Shown: positions 23,938 to 32,789, numbered from the stretch's first letter. The stretch: 64,000 nucleotides of DNA from an uncultured Bacteroidales bacterium (GCA_903959905.1 CAJBYO010000062.1:1-64000), one strand, 5' to 3'. Notes: generated from the letters alone by a model not told the origin. A program made the numbers and translations.

Positions 23938-25809
23938 ATGCCTGTTGAACCACTGTTTCATATTTCTCACGAAACCTGCATCAAGTGTTATTCCTGTGTC
24001 AGAATCTGTCCGGTTAAGGCTATAAAGGTGAATGTATCCACCGAAATGCCCTCCATTATACCCGAGAGGTGCATCGGCTGTGGCAGTTGCTATCATGCCT
24101 GTTCTCCCAAGTCCATTTCATTCAGAAGTTCCATAGAAGAAACCAGGGCCATCCTCTCCTCCGGTGAACAAGTGGCGGCAATCTGCGATCCCACTATTTC
24201 CGGCGAATTTCACGACATTACCGACTACCGCAAGTTTGTTGAGATGATCAGGCAGCTGGGTTTTACCTATGTGAGTGAAGCTTCATTCGGGGTTGACCTT
24301 GTTGCGCTGAAGTACAAGGAGCTCTTTGAAAATTTCAGGGGAAAGTACCATATTACAGCCAACTGTCCTGCCGTAGTCGCTTTTATTGAAAAATACCACC
24401 CCGAACTCATCAACAACCTGGCGCCCATCGTATCGCCCATGGTAGCAACCTCCATGGTGATCCGGAAGAAATACGGCCCGGATGTAAAAGTTGTTTTTAT
24501 CGGGCCATGTATCTCCACGAAGGATGAGGCCTTGAAATTTGAAGGAGATGCCAGGATTGATGCCGTGCTTACATTTGTTGAATTACGTCAGTTGTTCAAC
24601 GAATATAACATCCGCGAAAGCCAGTTGGAGTTTTCTGAATTTGATGCGCCGCTCGGGCACAAGGGCTCTCTTTACCCGATCAGCAACGGCATCCTGCAGG
24701 CTGTGGATATCAGTGAAGACTTGCTTTCCGGCAATGTTATCACCACGGAAGGCCGCAACAACATGCTTCATGCCGTTAAAGAGTTTGATTCGCGCATTGA
24801 ATACATCCGCAAAAATTTCAACATATTTTATGATGAAGGCTGCCTTATGGGCCCGGGAACATCCCCCGGCGGTGAAAAGTTTTTAAGAATGACGCTGGTC
24901 ACGGATTATGCAAACAAGCGCCTGTCAACCTTCGACAAGGAAACCTGGCAAAAGGAAATCGGCATATTCTCTGAACTTGACCTGACGCGGCAGTTTGAAC
25001 CTGATGACCAGCGGTTGCCGGTTCCCGATGAGGAGAAGATTGAAGAGGTGCTGAAAATGATCAACCGTGAGGGTCACCTTCACAATGAACCTGGATGTGA
25101 ATCGTGTGGCTATTCCACCTGCCGCGACCTGGCCATCGCCATTTCGCAAGGTCTTGCCACCACTGAAATGTGTCATGTATTCAGCGGGCACAACAGGCAG
25201 GAATACATTCAAACCCTGCGGACGGCCAACGAAAACCTTGCAAAAACCAAGGCAGCGCTCAAGGAATCGGAGGAGACTGCCCGGCATGAACATGAAGTTC
25301 AGAAGGAGTCGGCCGACATTATCACCACCATGCTCCAGAATTTGCTTTCCGGGGTGGTGATTGTGGATGAAGACCTTAAAATTTACCAGAGCAACAAAGC
25401 TTTTATTCGCATTATAGGGGAGGAGGCTGCCATGATTGACGAGGTCATCCCCGGCCTCGTAGGGGCCGACCTGAAGTCAATTTTACCGGTGCATTTTTAC
25501 AAGATGTTCTCTTATGTGCTCACCTCTGATGAAGCGATTGAGAACAAAGACGTTCAGTTCGGCGAGAACAAGCTCGGTGTTTCGGTATTTCCGATCCGGA
25601 GCCATAAGTATGTAGGCGGCATCCTGCGCGACATGTATGTTCCCGAGGTGAGGAAAGAGCAGATTGTAACCCGTTTGACAGAAGTTATTGATGAGAACTT
25701 CGAGATGGTTCAGAAAATCGCCTACCTGCTGGGAGAAGGCGCTTCAAAGACGGAGCAGATGTTGAATTCGATCATAGATACGTATAAGAATCCGGGGAAA
25801 ACTCAATGA
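23938..25809 (+). CDS. hydS: Sensory [FeFe] hydrogenase-like protein with PAS domain
   Basis: A 623-residue protein related to the kinase-fused sensor. It has two [4Fe-4S] motifs (CIKCYSCVRIC, CIGCGSCYHAC), a hydrogenase domain (about 80-365), a third [4Fe-4S] domain (CESCGYSTC...EMC), a coiled segment and a PAS domain (about 460-570). H-domain motifs are degenerate: TANCPA (Cys143, relay Cys is Asn142), GPCISTKDE (Cys191; the Lys three after the Cys is Thr) and YDEGCLMGPG (Cys302, but the other ligand position is Tyr298). One H-cluster ligand is thus missing. No kinase domain. A SpoIIE-type phosphatase follows, as in phosphatase-linked group C sensors. Confidence 0.9.
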   Translation: MPVEPLFHISHETCIKCYSCVRICPVKAIKVNVSTEMPSIIPERCIGCGSCYHACSPKSISFRSSIEETRAILSSGEQVAAICDPTISGEFHDITDYRKFVEMIRQLGFTYVSEASFGVDLVALKYKELFENFRGKYHITANCPAVVAFIEKYHPELINNLAPIVSPMVATSMVIRKKYGPDVKVVFIGPCISTKDEALKFEGDARIDAVLTFVELRQLFNEYNIRESQLEFSEFDAPLGHKGSLYPISNGILQAVDISEDLLSGNVITTEGRNNMLHAVKEFDSRIEYIRKNFNIFYDEGCLMGPGTSPGGEKFLRMTLVTDYANKRLSTFDKETWQKEIGIFSELDLTRQFEPDDQRLPVPDEEKIEEVLKMINREGHLHNEPGCESCGYSTCRDLAIAISQGLATTEMCHVFSGHNRQEYIQTLRTANENLAKTKAALKESEETARHEHEVQKESADIITTMLQNLLSGVVIVDEDLKIYQSNKAFIRIIGEEAAMIDEVIPGLVGADLKSILPVHFYKMFSYVLTSDEAIENKDVQFGENKLGVSVFPIRSHKYVGGILRDMYVPEVRKEQIVTRLTEVIDENFEMVQKIAYLLGEGASKTEQMLNSIIDTYKNPGKTQ

Positions 25810-25922
25810 CAAATGACCAATTACTAATTACAAATGACAAATTCAGCGTTGCATTTGCAACCTGCCGGTAAATCTGGTCAAAGTTTGGATTCCTGTCATT
25901 TGTCAATTGTCATTCGTCATTT
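25804..25922. repeat. Inverted heptamer arrays between hydS and phosphatase
   Basis: The left arm (25804-25838) has five 7-bp units of the type AAATGAC/YAATTAC and begins within the hydS stop codon. The right arm (25895-25922) has four units of GTCATTT type, the complement of the left word. Together they can form an imperfect long hairpin around a 56-base loop. The word is identical to that at 23722-23749. Confidence 0.8.
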
Positions 25923-25936
25923 GTAAATATAAACAG

Positions 25937-27121
25937 GTGGACGAAAAATTCTTCATAGAAGTTAACTGCCAGCAAAGATCACACGGTGAAGCGCGTGTGT
26001 GCGGCGATGTGTTCATATCGAGGCGTATCAAGGAAGAAGGGCGTATTATTGTCGTTCTATCCGACGGAATGGGGCACGGGATCAAAGCGAACATGCTTGC
26101 CACACTAACAGCAACCCTGGCAGTTAATTTTACCCAGGAGCACAAAGGGGTTCAGAAAAGTATTGAACTCATCATGAAGACTCTGCCGGTTGACAGCGTG
26201 AAAAACATGAATTACTCCACATTTACCATTGTTGAAATTGATGTTGACAGTGAGGTGCATATCATGGAATACGAAAATCCCAAAACATTAATTTTAAGAG
26301 GCCACAAACTGCATGAGCCCGAGTGGAACTGTGTTGTATTGCAGGGAGATAAAAATGCCGGCAGGGAGGTGCTCACAACCAGTTTCAGGCCGGTTAAAGA
26401 GGACCGGATCGTATTTTGTTCCGATGGAGTTACCCAGTCGGGACTGGGAAGTGAAAAATACCATATGGGCTGGGGTTTGGATAACCTGAAGCGGTTTGTA
26501 GAGGAGGTAATCAGGGAAGAGAATGATATTTCAGCAGTCAGGCTGAGCAACAAGGTCATCAACAAAGCCAACCAGAATGACAATTTTCATCCGCTTGACG
26601 ACATCAGTTGCGGGGTAATATATTTTCGTGAGCCAAGGAAACTCATGATCTTTACCGGCCCTCCGCAGGACCCTGCCATTGACCCCATGTTTACCGGTCT
26701 GCTCAGACAGTTTGAGGGAAAAAAGATCATTTGCGGTGCAACCACAGGCGACATGGTGGCAAGGGAATGGGAAGAGCAAATTACCGACAGCCAGGAGATT
26801 ATTGATCCGGATTTACCCCCGGTTTCATCCATGAAGGGCGTTGACCTGATTACAGAGGGGATCCTTACTTTGAGCAAAGTAAGTGAACTCCTGAAAAAAT
26901 ACAATAACAACTACCAGCTGGGTAAAGGGCCTGCTGATGAAATTGTCAGGTATCTCCTTGAAAGTGACGAGATCCATTTCCTTGTTGGCACCAACATCAA
27001 CACCGCCCACCAGGATCCCACCATGCCAATAGAACTGGAGCTCCGCCGAACGGTGGTTCATCGCATTACGCGTACCCTTGAAGAGAAGTTTTTAAAGGAA
27101 GTTACGATGAAGTTCTTTTAA
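25937..27121 (+). CDS. SpoIIE/PP2C-type protein phosphatase linked to sensory hydrogenase
   Basis: Residues about 1-235 form a PP2C-like SpoIIE domain: GDVFISRRI, VVLSDGMGHGIKAN (metal-binding Asp and Gly), FCSDGVTQSG and DDISCGVIYF. It would remove phosphate from Ser/Thr or Asp-linked partners. The C-terminal part (about 236-394) is a separate domain with TGPPQDPAIDP and ICGATTGDMVAREW that I cannot assign. GTG at 25937 (394 residues) is preferred because the upstream in-frame codons lie in the repeat array; a TTG at 25907 is the alternative. Neighbour and likely partner: the PAS-type sensory hydrogenase. Confidence 0.85.
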   Translation: MDEKFFIEVNCQQRSHGEARVCGDVFISRRIKEEGRIIVVLSDGMGHGIKANMLATLTATLAVNFTQEHKGVQKSIELIMKTLPVDSVKNMNYSTFTIVEIDVDSEVHIMEYENPKTLILRGHKLHEPEWNCVVLQGDKNAGREVLTTSFRPVKEDRIVFCSDGVTQSGLGSEKYHMGWGLDNLKRFVEEVIREENDISAVRLSNKVINKANQNDNFHPLDDISCGVIYFREPRKLMIFTGPPQDPAIDPMFTGLLRQFEGKKIICGATTGDMVAREWEEQITDSQEIIDPDLPPVSSMKGVDLITEGILTLSKVSELLKKYNNNYQLGKGPADEIVRYLLESDEIHFLVGTNINTAHQDPTMPIELELRRTVVHRITRTLEEKFLKEVTMKFF

Positions 27122-27203
27122 CTCCGATCCGGAATCCATTCAGCACTGATCAAAGCTTTTCCTTCACCTGCCGCACGTCACGCGTCACATGAAATAATTT
27201 AAA

Positions 27204-27231
27204 AGCCCGCCGGAATTGTCCCCGGCAGGCT
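27204..27231 (-). terminator. Terminator of hydrogenase operon 2
   Basis: A 10-bp stem, AGCCYGCCGG with its complement (one G-T pair), and a loop of 8. On the minus strand it is followed by TTTTAAATTATTTC. It lies after hydC and between convergent operons, so it may also slow the phosphatase transcript. Confidence 0.8.
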
Positions 27232-27258
27232 TCAACCAACTAGTATTAACCAAAATAC

Positions 27259-27738
27259 TTAAACGTTATATTCTGCAATTATATCTTTAACTCCTTCAGG
27301 CGAAACCCGGCCATATACTTTTTCACCCACCAGCACAACGGGTGCAAGGCCGCATGCCCCTACGCAGCGAAGGCAACTCAGCGAGAATTTCCCATCCGCC
27401 GAAGTTTCACCAACCTGAATTTTCAGCACACGCTTGAACTCTTCCAGCACCTTTTCAGCACCGCGCACATAGCAGGCCGTGCCAAGGCAGATCGAAATCG
27501 GGTGTTCACCTTTGGGCGTCATGGTGAAAAAGGAATAAAAGGTCACAACGCCGTAAACGTGGGCAACTGACACATTAAGTTCCTTGGCAATCACTTCCTG
27601 CAGTTCAGCAGGAAGATAACCGAAGATACTCTGGGCTTTGTGAAGCACGTTGATCAGTTCACCCTTGTCATTGTTGAAAGCCTTGCAAACGTCTTTCAGT
27701 TCTGCTATTTTTCTTTCTGATAATTTAATCTTTGCCAT
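27259..27738 (-). CDS. hydC: NuoE-like [2Fe-2S] subunit of hydrogenase, operon 2
   Basis: A 159-residue HndA/HydC-type subunit with CLGTAC and CVGAC ligand motifs and the YGVVTFYSFFTMTPKG segment. ATG at 27738 (MAKIKLSE) is preferred over an upstream TTG. Here the NuoE-like gene is last in its operon, unlike the two other hydrogenase operons where it is first. A terminator follows 28 bases after the stop. Confidence 0.93.
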   Translation of the reverse strand: MAKIKLSERKIAELKDVCKAFNNDKGELINVLHKAQSIFGYLPAELQEVIAKELNVSVAHVYGVVTFYSFFTMTPKGEHPISICLGTACYVRGAEKVLEEFKRVLKIQVGETSADGKFSLSCLRCVGACGLAPVVLVGEKVYGRVSPEGVKDIIAEYNV

Positions 27739-27782
27739 ACTTGTTTTCTTTACCAAATGGGGCTCGTAGAGAGCCGTTTTTG

Positions 27783-29555
27783 CTATTCCTCAATAAATGT
27801 TCCGGCACTCTTGTCAAAATAATGTGTGTGCAGCAATTTGTGTGATTTCTCACCCAGTGGTTTGCCTAAAAACTCCTCATACAATTTAATGATGAAGGGG
27901 TTTTCATGCGATTTGCGGATTGGTTTTCCGACATCTTCCCTGTAAATCGCTGCAGCCCGCTGTTTAATTATTTCAGAATCACCATGATGGAACGGCTGTC
28001 CGCCGCCTCCGATGCAACCGCCCGGGCATGCCATGATTTCAATGGCATGGAACTGGCTCTTCCCGGCTTGAACATCTTCGAGCAATTTTCTCGCATTGCC
28101 CAGTCCGTGGGCAATACCTATGTTGATAGGCAAACCGTCAAAATCAAGGGTGGCATGGCGGATGCTTTCCAGTCCCCTCAATTCATTGAATTCAACTTTC
28201 TGCAATTTCTTGCCGGTATATAATTCATAAGCAGTCCGGCAGGCCGCTTCAATGACTCCTCCGGTATTGCCAAAGATCACAGCGGCCCCTGTTGATTCGC
28301 CAAGCGGGTTGTCGAAATCCTCATCAGGCAGGCTGTTGAAATCAATGTTTGCAAATTTGATCAGGTGTGCAAGTTCGCGGGTTGACAGTGAATAATTTAC
28401 ATCCGGATCCCCGTTCACTTTGAATTCATCGCGCTGACACTCATATTTCTTGGCAAGGCATGGCATGATGGAGACCACAACCATGTTCTTTCGCTCAATT
28501 CCCAGTTTTTTACCAAAGTACTCCTTTGCAATGGGGCCGAACATCTGCTGGGGAGATTTGGCCGTTGAAGGAACATCCATCAAATCCGGGAAGTTGTGCT
28601 CAAAGAAATTGACCCAGCCCGGGCAGCATGAGGTGAGGATCGGGAGTTTCACAGATTTGTCACCCTTCAGGTGACGGGTAAGACGGTCGAGTAATTCGCT
28701 TCCTTCTTCCATAATAGTAAGGTCGGCAGCAAAATCGGTGTCGAACACATAGTTAAAGCCAAGTCGTCTGAGTGCTGCAACCATCTTACCCGTCACAAGG
28801 GTGCCCGGCGCAAGGCCGAATTCTTCTCCAAGGGCGGCGCGGACGGCAGGTGCTGTTTGAACAACAACTGTTTTTGCCGGATCGGCAAGAGCATTGATAA
28901 CGTTGCGCGAGTGGTCAACTTCGGTAAGGGCACCGGTGGGACAAACAGATACACATTGTCCGCAATAAGTACAGGGAGATTTCTCGAGATTCATTTCGAA
29001 TGCCGGAGCCACCACTGCCATAAAACCTCTGTTGACGGCAGAAAGCGCACCTACCGTCTGAACTTCATTACACATCATTTCGCACCGCCTGCACATGATG
29101 CATTTGTCAACATCCCGGATGATGGCAGGCGACGTATCTTTACGATAGGTTGACTGCGCACCCTGGTAAGGTAATTCACGTACGCCAAGTTGCTGTGCCA
29201 TGGTCTGGAGTTCACAACTACCCGATTTGGCACAGGTCAGACATTCAGCAGGATGATCAGAGAGGATGAGCTCCAGAACAGTACGGCGTGCATTCAAAAC
29301 CCTTATTGAGTGGGTGTTAACAACCATATCCTTTGCCACATTGGTAGAACAGGCAGGGGCGAGGTTTCGCCGTCCGACGACTTCCACCACACAAATGCGG
29401 CATCCGCCCGGACGGTTCTCAATATTCATGTCATTGAGTTGAAAGTAGCAAAGGGTAGGTATATCTATGCCAATTTTCTTGGCAGCTTGTAATATCGTTG
29501 TATTTTCTTCGACTTCAATTGGTTTTCCGTCGATGGTGAGTTTTACCATTTCCAT
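27783..29555 (-). CDS. hydA: [FeFe] hydrogenase catalytic subunit, operon 2
   Basis: A 590-residue HndD/HydA-type subunit: an N-terminal [2Fe-2S] (CRICVVE, ACSTNV), a His-ligated cluster (HPAECLTCAKSGSC), two [4Fe-4S] motifs (CIMCRRCEMMC, CTYCGQCVSVC) and an H-domain with fully canonical motifs TSCCPGW, MPCLAKKYE and EIMACPGGCIGGGGQP. The start is the ATG 5 bases after AGGAGG (near 29555-29570). This is the most canonical of the four catalytic hydrogenases in the window. It pairs with the long HydB encoded 13 bases upstream. Confidence 0.96.
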   Translation of the reverse strand: MEMVKLTIDGKPIEVEENTTILQAAKKIGIDIPTLCYFQLNDMNIENRPGGCRICVVEVVGRRNLAPACSTNVAKDMVVNTHSIRVLNARRTVLELILSDHPAECLTCAKSGSCELQTMAQQLGVRELPYQGAQSTYRKDTSPAIIRDVDKCIMCRRCEMMCNEVQTVGALSAVNRGFMAVVAPAFEMNLEKSPCTYCGQCVSVCPTGALTEVDHSRNVINALADPAKTVVVQTAPAVRAALGEEFGLAPGTLVTGKMVAALRRLGFNYVFDTDFAADLTIMEEGSELLDRLTRHLKGDKSVKLPILTSCCPGWVNFFEHNFPDLMDVPSTAKSPQQMFGPIAKEYFGKKLGIERKNMVVVSIMPCLAKKYECQRDEFKVNGDPDVNYSLSTRELAHLIKFANIDFNSLPDEDFDNPLGESTGAAVIFGNTGGVIEAACRTAYELYTGKKLQKVEFNELRGLESIRHATLDFDGLPINIGIAHGLGNARKLLEDVQAGKSQFHAIEIMACPGGCIGGGGQPFHHGDSEIIKQRAAAIYREDVGKPIRKSHENPFIIKLYEEFLGKPLGEKSHKLLHTHYFDKSAGTFIEE

Positions 29556-29568
29556 GTATTCCTCCTGG

Positions 29569-31362
29569 TTATTTAATGAAAATCGCGTTGAACTTGCATT
29601 TCTCCATACATGCCCCGCATTTGATGCATTTTTCCTGGTCAATCACATGCGCCTGTTTTCGTTCACCGGCGATGGCGTCTACAGGGCAGTTCCTGGCGCA
29701 AAGGGTGCAGCCGATACAGTTTTCGGGATTGACGATGTATTGCATCAGCGATTTGCAGTTCCCTGCGCGGCATTTTTTATCGCTGACATGTTCAAGGTAT
29801 TCATGGTAAAAATTATCCATGGATGACAGCACGGGGTTGGGCGACGTTTGCCCAAGGCCGCACAACGATGTATCTTTGATGACATGGCTGAGGTTCCGCA
29901 ATTTGTCAAGGTCTTCCATCACTGCGTGCCCCTGGGTTACCTTCTCCAGCATTTCAAACAGCCGCTTATTCCCGATCCGGCAGGGTGAACATTTCCCGCA
30001 CGATTCCTCCACTGTGAATTCAAGGTAGAATTTTGCCATGGCAACCATGCAGTCATCTTCGTCCATCACGATCATACCACCAGATCCCATCATGGATCCG
30101 GCGGCGATAAGATTATCGTAGTCGATAGGGGTGTCAAGGTCTTTTTCAGTAAGCATTCCGCCTGATGGGCCTCCGGTTTGAACGGCTTTGAATTTCCGGT
30201 CATTTTTTATCCCGCCCCCGATCTCGAAGATCACCTCTCGCAGGGTGATTCCCATGGGAACCTCAATAAGCCCAACATTGTTGATCTTCCCGGCAAGGGC
30301 AAACACTTTCGTGCCTTTTGATTTTTCGGTGCCGATGCTTGAAAACCAGTCGGATCCTTTCAGGATGATAGCAGGTATATTCGCGTATGTCTCAACATTG
30401 TTGACATTGGTGGGTTTGCCAAGAAATCCTGATTCCGACGGGAACGGCGGTTTAACGGTTGGTTCGCCCCGCAGGCCTTCCATGGAATGGATAAGTGCTG
30501 TCTCCTCGCCGCAAACAAATGCCCCTGCACCGTACCTGATCTCAATATCGAAATTGAAGCCGGTGCCAAGGATGTCATTGCCAAGCAGGCCATATTCCCG
30601 TGCCTGTTTCATGGCTATTTTAAGGCGTTCAACAGCAAGCGGGTATTCAGCCCGGATATAGATGACGCCTTTATCTGCCCCGGTGCTGTATCCGTTAATG
30701 GCCATGGCCTCAAGTACTGTATGGGGATCGCCTTCCAGTACAGACCTGTCCATAAATGCTCCGGGATCACCTTCATCGGCATTGCAAACAACATATTTCT
30801 GGTCTGCTTTTACCTTCCTGGTGATCTCCCATTTGAGGCCGGTGGGAAAACCACCGCCTCCGCGCCCGCGCAGGCCTGATTTTTTTAATATCTCGATGGT
30901 GGCTTCCGGCGTAAGTTCGGTGAGCACTTTTCCCAGGGCCTGGTATCCACTCCTGGCAATGTATTCGTCAATGTTTTCCGGGTTGATAAATCCGCAATTC
31001 CGCAAGGCAATCCGGATTTGCTTTCTGTGTGGTTTGGTTTCCTGCAAAACTCCCATGTTCTTTTCCCTGGCCACATTTTGAAGCAAAAGCCGGTCGACTG
31101 TTCTGCCATTGATGATGTGTTCTTCCATGATTTCCCGGCAATCCAGAGCGTTCACCTGTGCATAATAGGTGTTGCCGGGCATTATTTTTACCGTGGGGCC
31201 GAATTCACAAAACCCGAAGCACCCGGTCCTGATCGTTTGAACTTCATTTTCTAAGCCCTTCTGTATGATCAGCTCCTGAAAATTGGACAGGATCTCTTCG
31301 TTTTTTAATTCCTGGCAGGCAGAGCCGCCGCATACAAGGATATGATATTTTATTTTTGCCAT
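29569..31362 (-). CDS. hydB: NADH-binding flavoprotein subunit of hydrogenase, operon 2
   Basis: A 597-residue HndC/HydB-type subunit. N-terminal [2Fe-2S] (CGGSAC...CFGFC), FMN/NAD domain (GRGGGGFPTGLKW, CNADEGDPGAFMDRS, GAGAFVCGEETALI), a [4Fe-4S] motif (ESCGKCSPCRIG...CGLG) and C-terminal 2x[4Fe-4S] (CIGCTLCARNC, CIKCGACMEKC). Same plan as operon 1 HydB but shorter at the N-terminus. It is expected to exchange electrons with NAD(H) and ferredoxin. Confidence 0.96.
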   Translation of the reverse strand: MAKIKYHILVCGGSACQELKNEEILSNFQELIIQKGLENEVQTIRTGCFGFCEFGPTVKIMPGNTYYAQVNALDCREIMEEHIINGRTVDRLLLQNVAREKNMGVLQETKPHRKQIRIALRNCGFINPENIDEYIARSGYQALGKVLTELTPEATIEILKKSGLRGRGGGGFPTGLKWEITRKVKADQKYVVCNADEGDPGAFMDRSVLEGDPHTVLEAMAINGYSTGADKGVIYIRAEYPLAVERLKIAMKQAREYGLLGNDILGTGFNFDIEIRYGAGAFVCGEETALIHSMEGLRGEPTVKPPFPSESGFLGKPTNVNNVETYANIPAIILKGSDWFSSIGTEKSKGTKVFALAGKINNVGLIEVPMGITLREVIFEIGGGIKNDRKFKAVQTGGPSGGMLTEKDLDTPIDYDNLIAAGSMMGSGGMIVMDEDDCMVAMAKFYLEFTVEESCGKCSPCRIGNKRLFEMLEKVTQGHAVMEDLDKLRNLSHVIKDTSLCGLGQTSPNPVLSSMDNFYHEYLEHVSDKKCRAGNCKSLMQYIVNPENCIGCTLCARNCPVDAIAGERKQAHVIDQEKCIKCGACMEKCKFNAIFIK

Positions 31363-31379
31363 TTTGCTGATCCCTGAGG

Positions 31380-31778
31380 TTATTTAATGTCAATTGATTC
31401 GTAGTTCACAGGGATGATCCCTTCAACAAGCTCATTGTTCAGAATGTATTTGTCAATGATCCTGCTTGCTTTTCTGATGTCAACATAGCCGAAGGTTATC
31501 GGGTCAGTTCCCGGCTTGGTAATCTCGACCGTTGGTTCTGCATAACAATAACCCATGCAGCCTGTTTGAATGACAGTTGCTTCTATGTTCCTCTTTGTAA
31601 ATTCTTCAATAAAAACATCCATGACTTCCCTTGCTCCCGAGGCAATGCCGCAGGTGGCCATCGCCACCCTGACCTGTATCGGCAGAGGCTGAGCACTGTT
31701 TGAACCGGGAGAATTGGATTTCGTCCGGAGGTTCTCCATCAACGCTGTTAATGCTGACAATGATTTGATTTTTTCCAT
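31380..31778 (-). CDS. hndB: HndB-like thioredoxin-fold [2Fe-2S] subunit
   Basis: A 132-residue small ferredoxin-like protein. ATCGIASGAREVMDVF and QTGCMGYCYAEPTVEI match HndB of NADP-reducing hydrogenases. Three cysteines are seen in the cluster region (one plus C-x3-C), as in that family. It heads operon 2, making it an HndABCD-type four-subunit set (HndB, HndC, HndD, HndA order). ATG at 31778 is preferred because it leaves a normal leader after the -7 box at 31802-31809. Confidence 0.85.
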   Translation of the reverse strand: MEKIKSLSALTALMENLRTKSNSPGSNSAQPLPIQVRVAMATCGIASGAREVMDVFIEEFTKRNIEATVIQTGCMGYCYAEPTVEITKPGTDPITFGYVDIRKASRIIDKYILNNELVEGIIPVNYESIDIK

Positions 31779-31801
31779 GAGAAAAGTATTGAATCCGGCA
31801 A

Positions 31802-31832
31802 CAAAATTACGTGGTTTGTGAATGATAAACAA
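31802..31832 (-). promoter_or_regulatory. Promoter of hydrogenase operon 2
   Basis: Minus strand: TTG (31832-31830), 20 bases, TAATTTTG (31809-31802). The start is predicted near 31798, 20 bases before the HndB-like ATG. A degenerate Rex-like sequence, TTGTGAA at 31816-31822 with AAACAA after it, overlaps this promoter. Confidence 0.75.
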
Positions 31833-31839
31833 GAATTAG

Positions 31840-31874
31840 GTGTTATTTATTTCACAATGTTAATAAATTCACAT
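31840..31874. promoter_or_regulatory. Tandem Rex-type operators, operon 2
   Basis: Two 18-bp sites share one base: GTGTTAT-TTAT-TTCACAA (31840-31857) and ATGTTAA-TAAA-TTCACAT (31857-31874). The second matches TTGTKAA-N4-TTCACAA except at its outermost base on each side. They lie just upstream of the -33 element of operon 2. Confidence 0.72.
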
Positions 31875-32096
31875 AATCTGATGGTTGCCCCGTTCTATAA
31901 GTATCAGGTTTACAAAAAATAAAAGGGAATTGGACTGAAAAGCAGGGATTACCTTTATTGTTAATATGTCCCTGTTAGTAGGTTCTTTTTAATCTGACCG
32001 AAATGGTTTTTAAGATTTCTGTATCTGGTTGATCAGGCAAGCGCCTTCTTCATAACGCTACACAACGTGCCACAGAGTGGCATGTGTAAAAATTGA
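31875..32096. other. Intergenic stretch, nothing supported
   Basis: AT-rich spacer between operon 2 and the response regulator. A weak CAGGGA...TCCCTG inverted repeat (about 31944-31976) and a TGCCAC-AGA-GTGGCA hairpin (32068-32082) are present. Neither has a convincing U-tract. Confidence 0.4.
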
Positions 32097-32789
32097 TCAT
32101 ACAATAATGCGGAATCCGTTGCCATGGATGTTAACGATCTCGATGGAGGGGTCAGCTTTAAGACATTTGCGGAGCTTGGCAATAAAAACATCCATGCTTC
32201 GCCCGTTGAAATAATTATCGGCGCCCCAGATTTTCTCCAGCGCATCTTTGCGCAGCAGAATCCCCTCTTTGGAAGTACACAGCATTTTAAGCAGACTTGC
32301 TTCTTTGGGAGATAACTGGTGGGTAATATTATCATAGGATAATGTCCGGAGGTTGTAGTTGAACAGCAGTTTCCCTACTTTCATCTCATTGGCCTCCGGT
32401 TCATTGTCGGAGCGTTGGATTTTTCTCTTCAGGATGGCATGCAGTTTAAAGAGCAATACTTCCGAATCAAAGGGTTTTGTAATGTAATCATCTGCACCTG
32501 CTTTAAAACCTTCAAGCATGTCCTCTTTCAGTGATTTGGCCGTCAGGAATACAAAAGGGGTGTCGGAGGTTATCTTCCTGATCTCTTTCGCCAGTGTGAA
32601 GCCGTCCATCTCAGGCATCATCACATCCAGGATGCAAATGTCAAACGGTTCTGATTTGAAAGCAGCCAGGCCCAGTTTGCCATCGGCCCTGAGCATCACT
32701 TCAAAATCATTCAACTCAAGGTACGATTTCATGATAGATCCGAAATTGGGATCATCTTCCACCAGCAGGATCTTAATTTTAGTGTTCAT
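32097..32789 (-). CDS. OmpR/PhoB-family response regulator (RprY-like)
   Basis: A 230-residue regulator. Receiver domain about 1-120 with VEDDPN, Asp55 in CILDVMMPEMDG, Thr in FLTAKS and Lys in TKPFDSE. The C-terminal winged helix (about 130-228) has LSPKEASLLKML and NIHGNGFRI. The start MNTKIKILLVEDD is chosen from family alignment. It resembles RprY of Bacteroides. It pairs with the kinase whose stop lies within 50 bases upstream, and probably binds the four TTAAC boxes at 34771-34807. Confidence 0.9.
   Translation of the reverse strand: MNTKIKILLVEDDPNFGSIMKSYLELNDFEVMLRADGKLGLAAFKSEPFDICILDVMMPEMDGFTLAKEIRKITSDTPFVFLTAKSLKEDMLEGFKAGADDYITKPFDSEVLLFKLHAILKRKIQRSDNEPEANEMKVGKLLFNYNLRTLSYDNITHQLSPKEASLLKMLCTSKEGILLRKDALEKIWGADNYFNGRSMDVFIAKLRKCLKADPSIEIVNIHGNGFRIIV

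Noticed and set aside
23938-25809. Pseudogene status for the PAS-type sensory hydrogenase
   Set aside because: The frame is intact over 623 codons, all ferredoxin cysteines are kept, and it has its own promoter and a conserved partner gene.
27739-27756. TTG start for operon 2 hydC
   Set aside because: ATG at 27738 gives the normal family N-terminus.
29556-29642. Upstream extension of operon 2 hydA
   Set aside because: The AGGAGG five bases before the ATG at 29555 and the family alignment fix the start; the extension lies in the hydB end.
31875-32096. Possible small RNA or terminator
   Set aside because: Only weak inverted repeats with no U-tract and no promoter that I can support.
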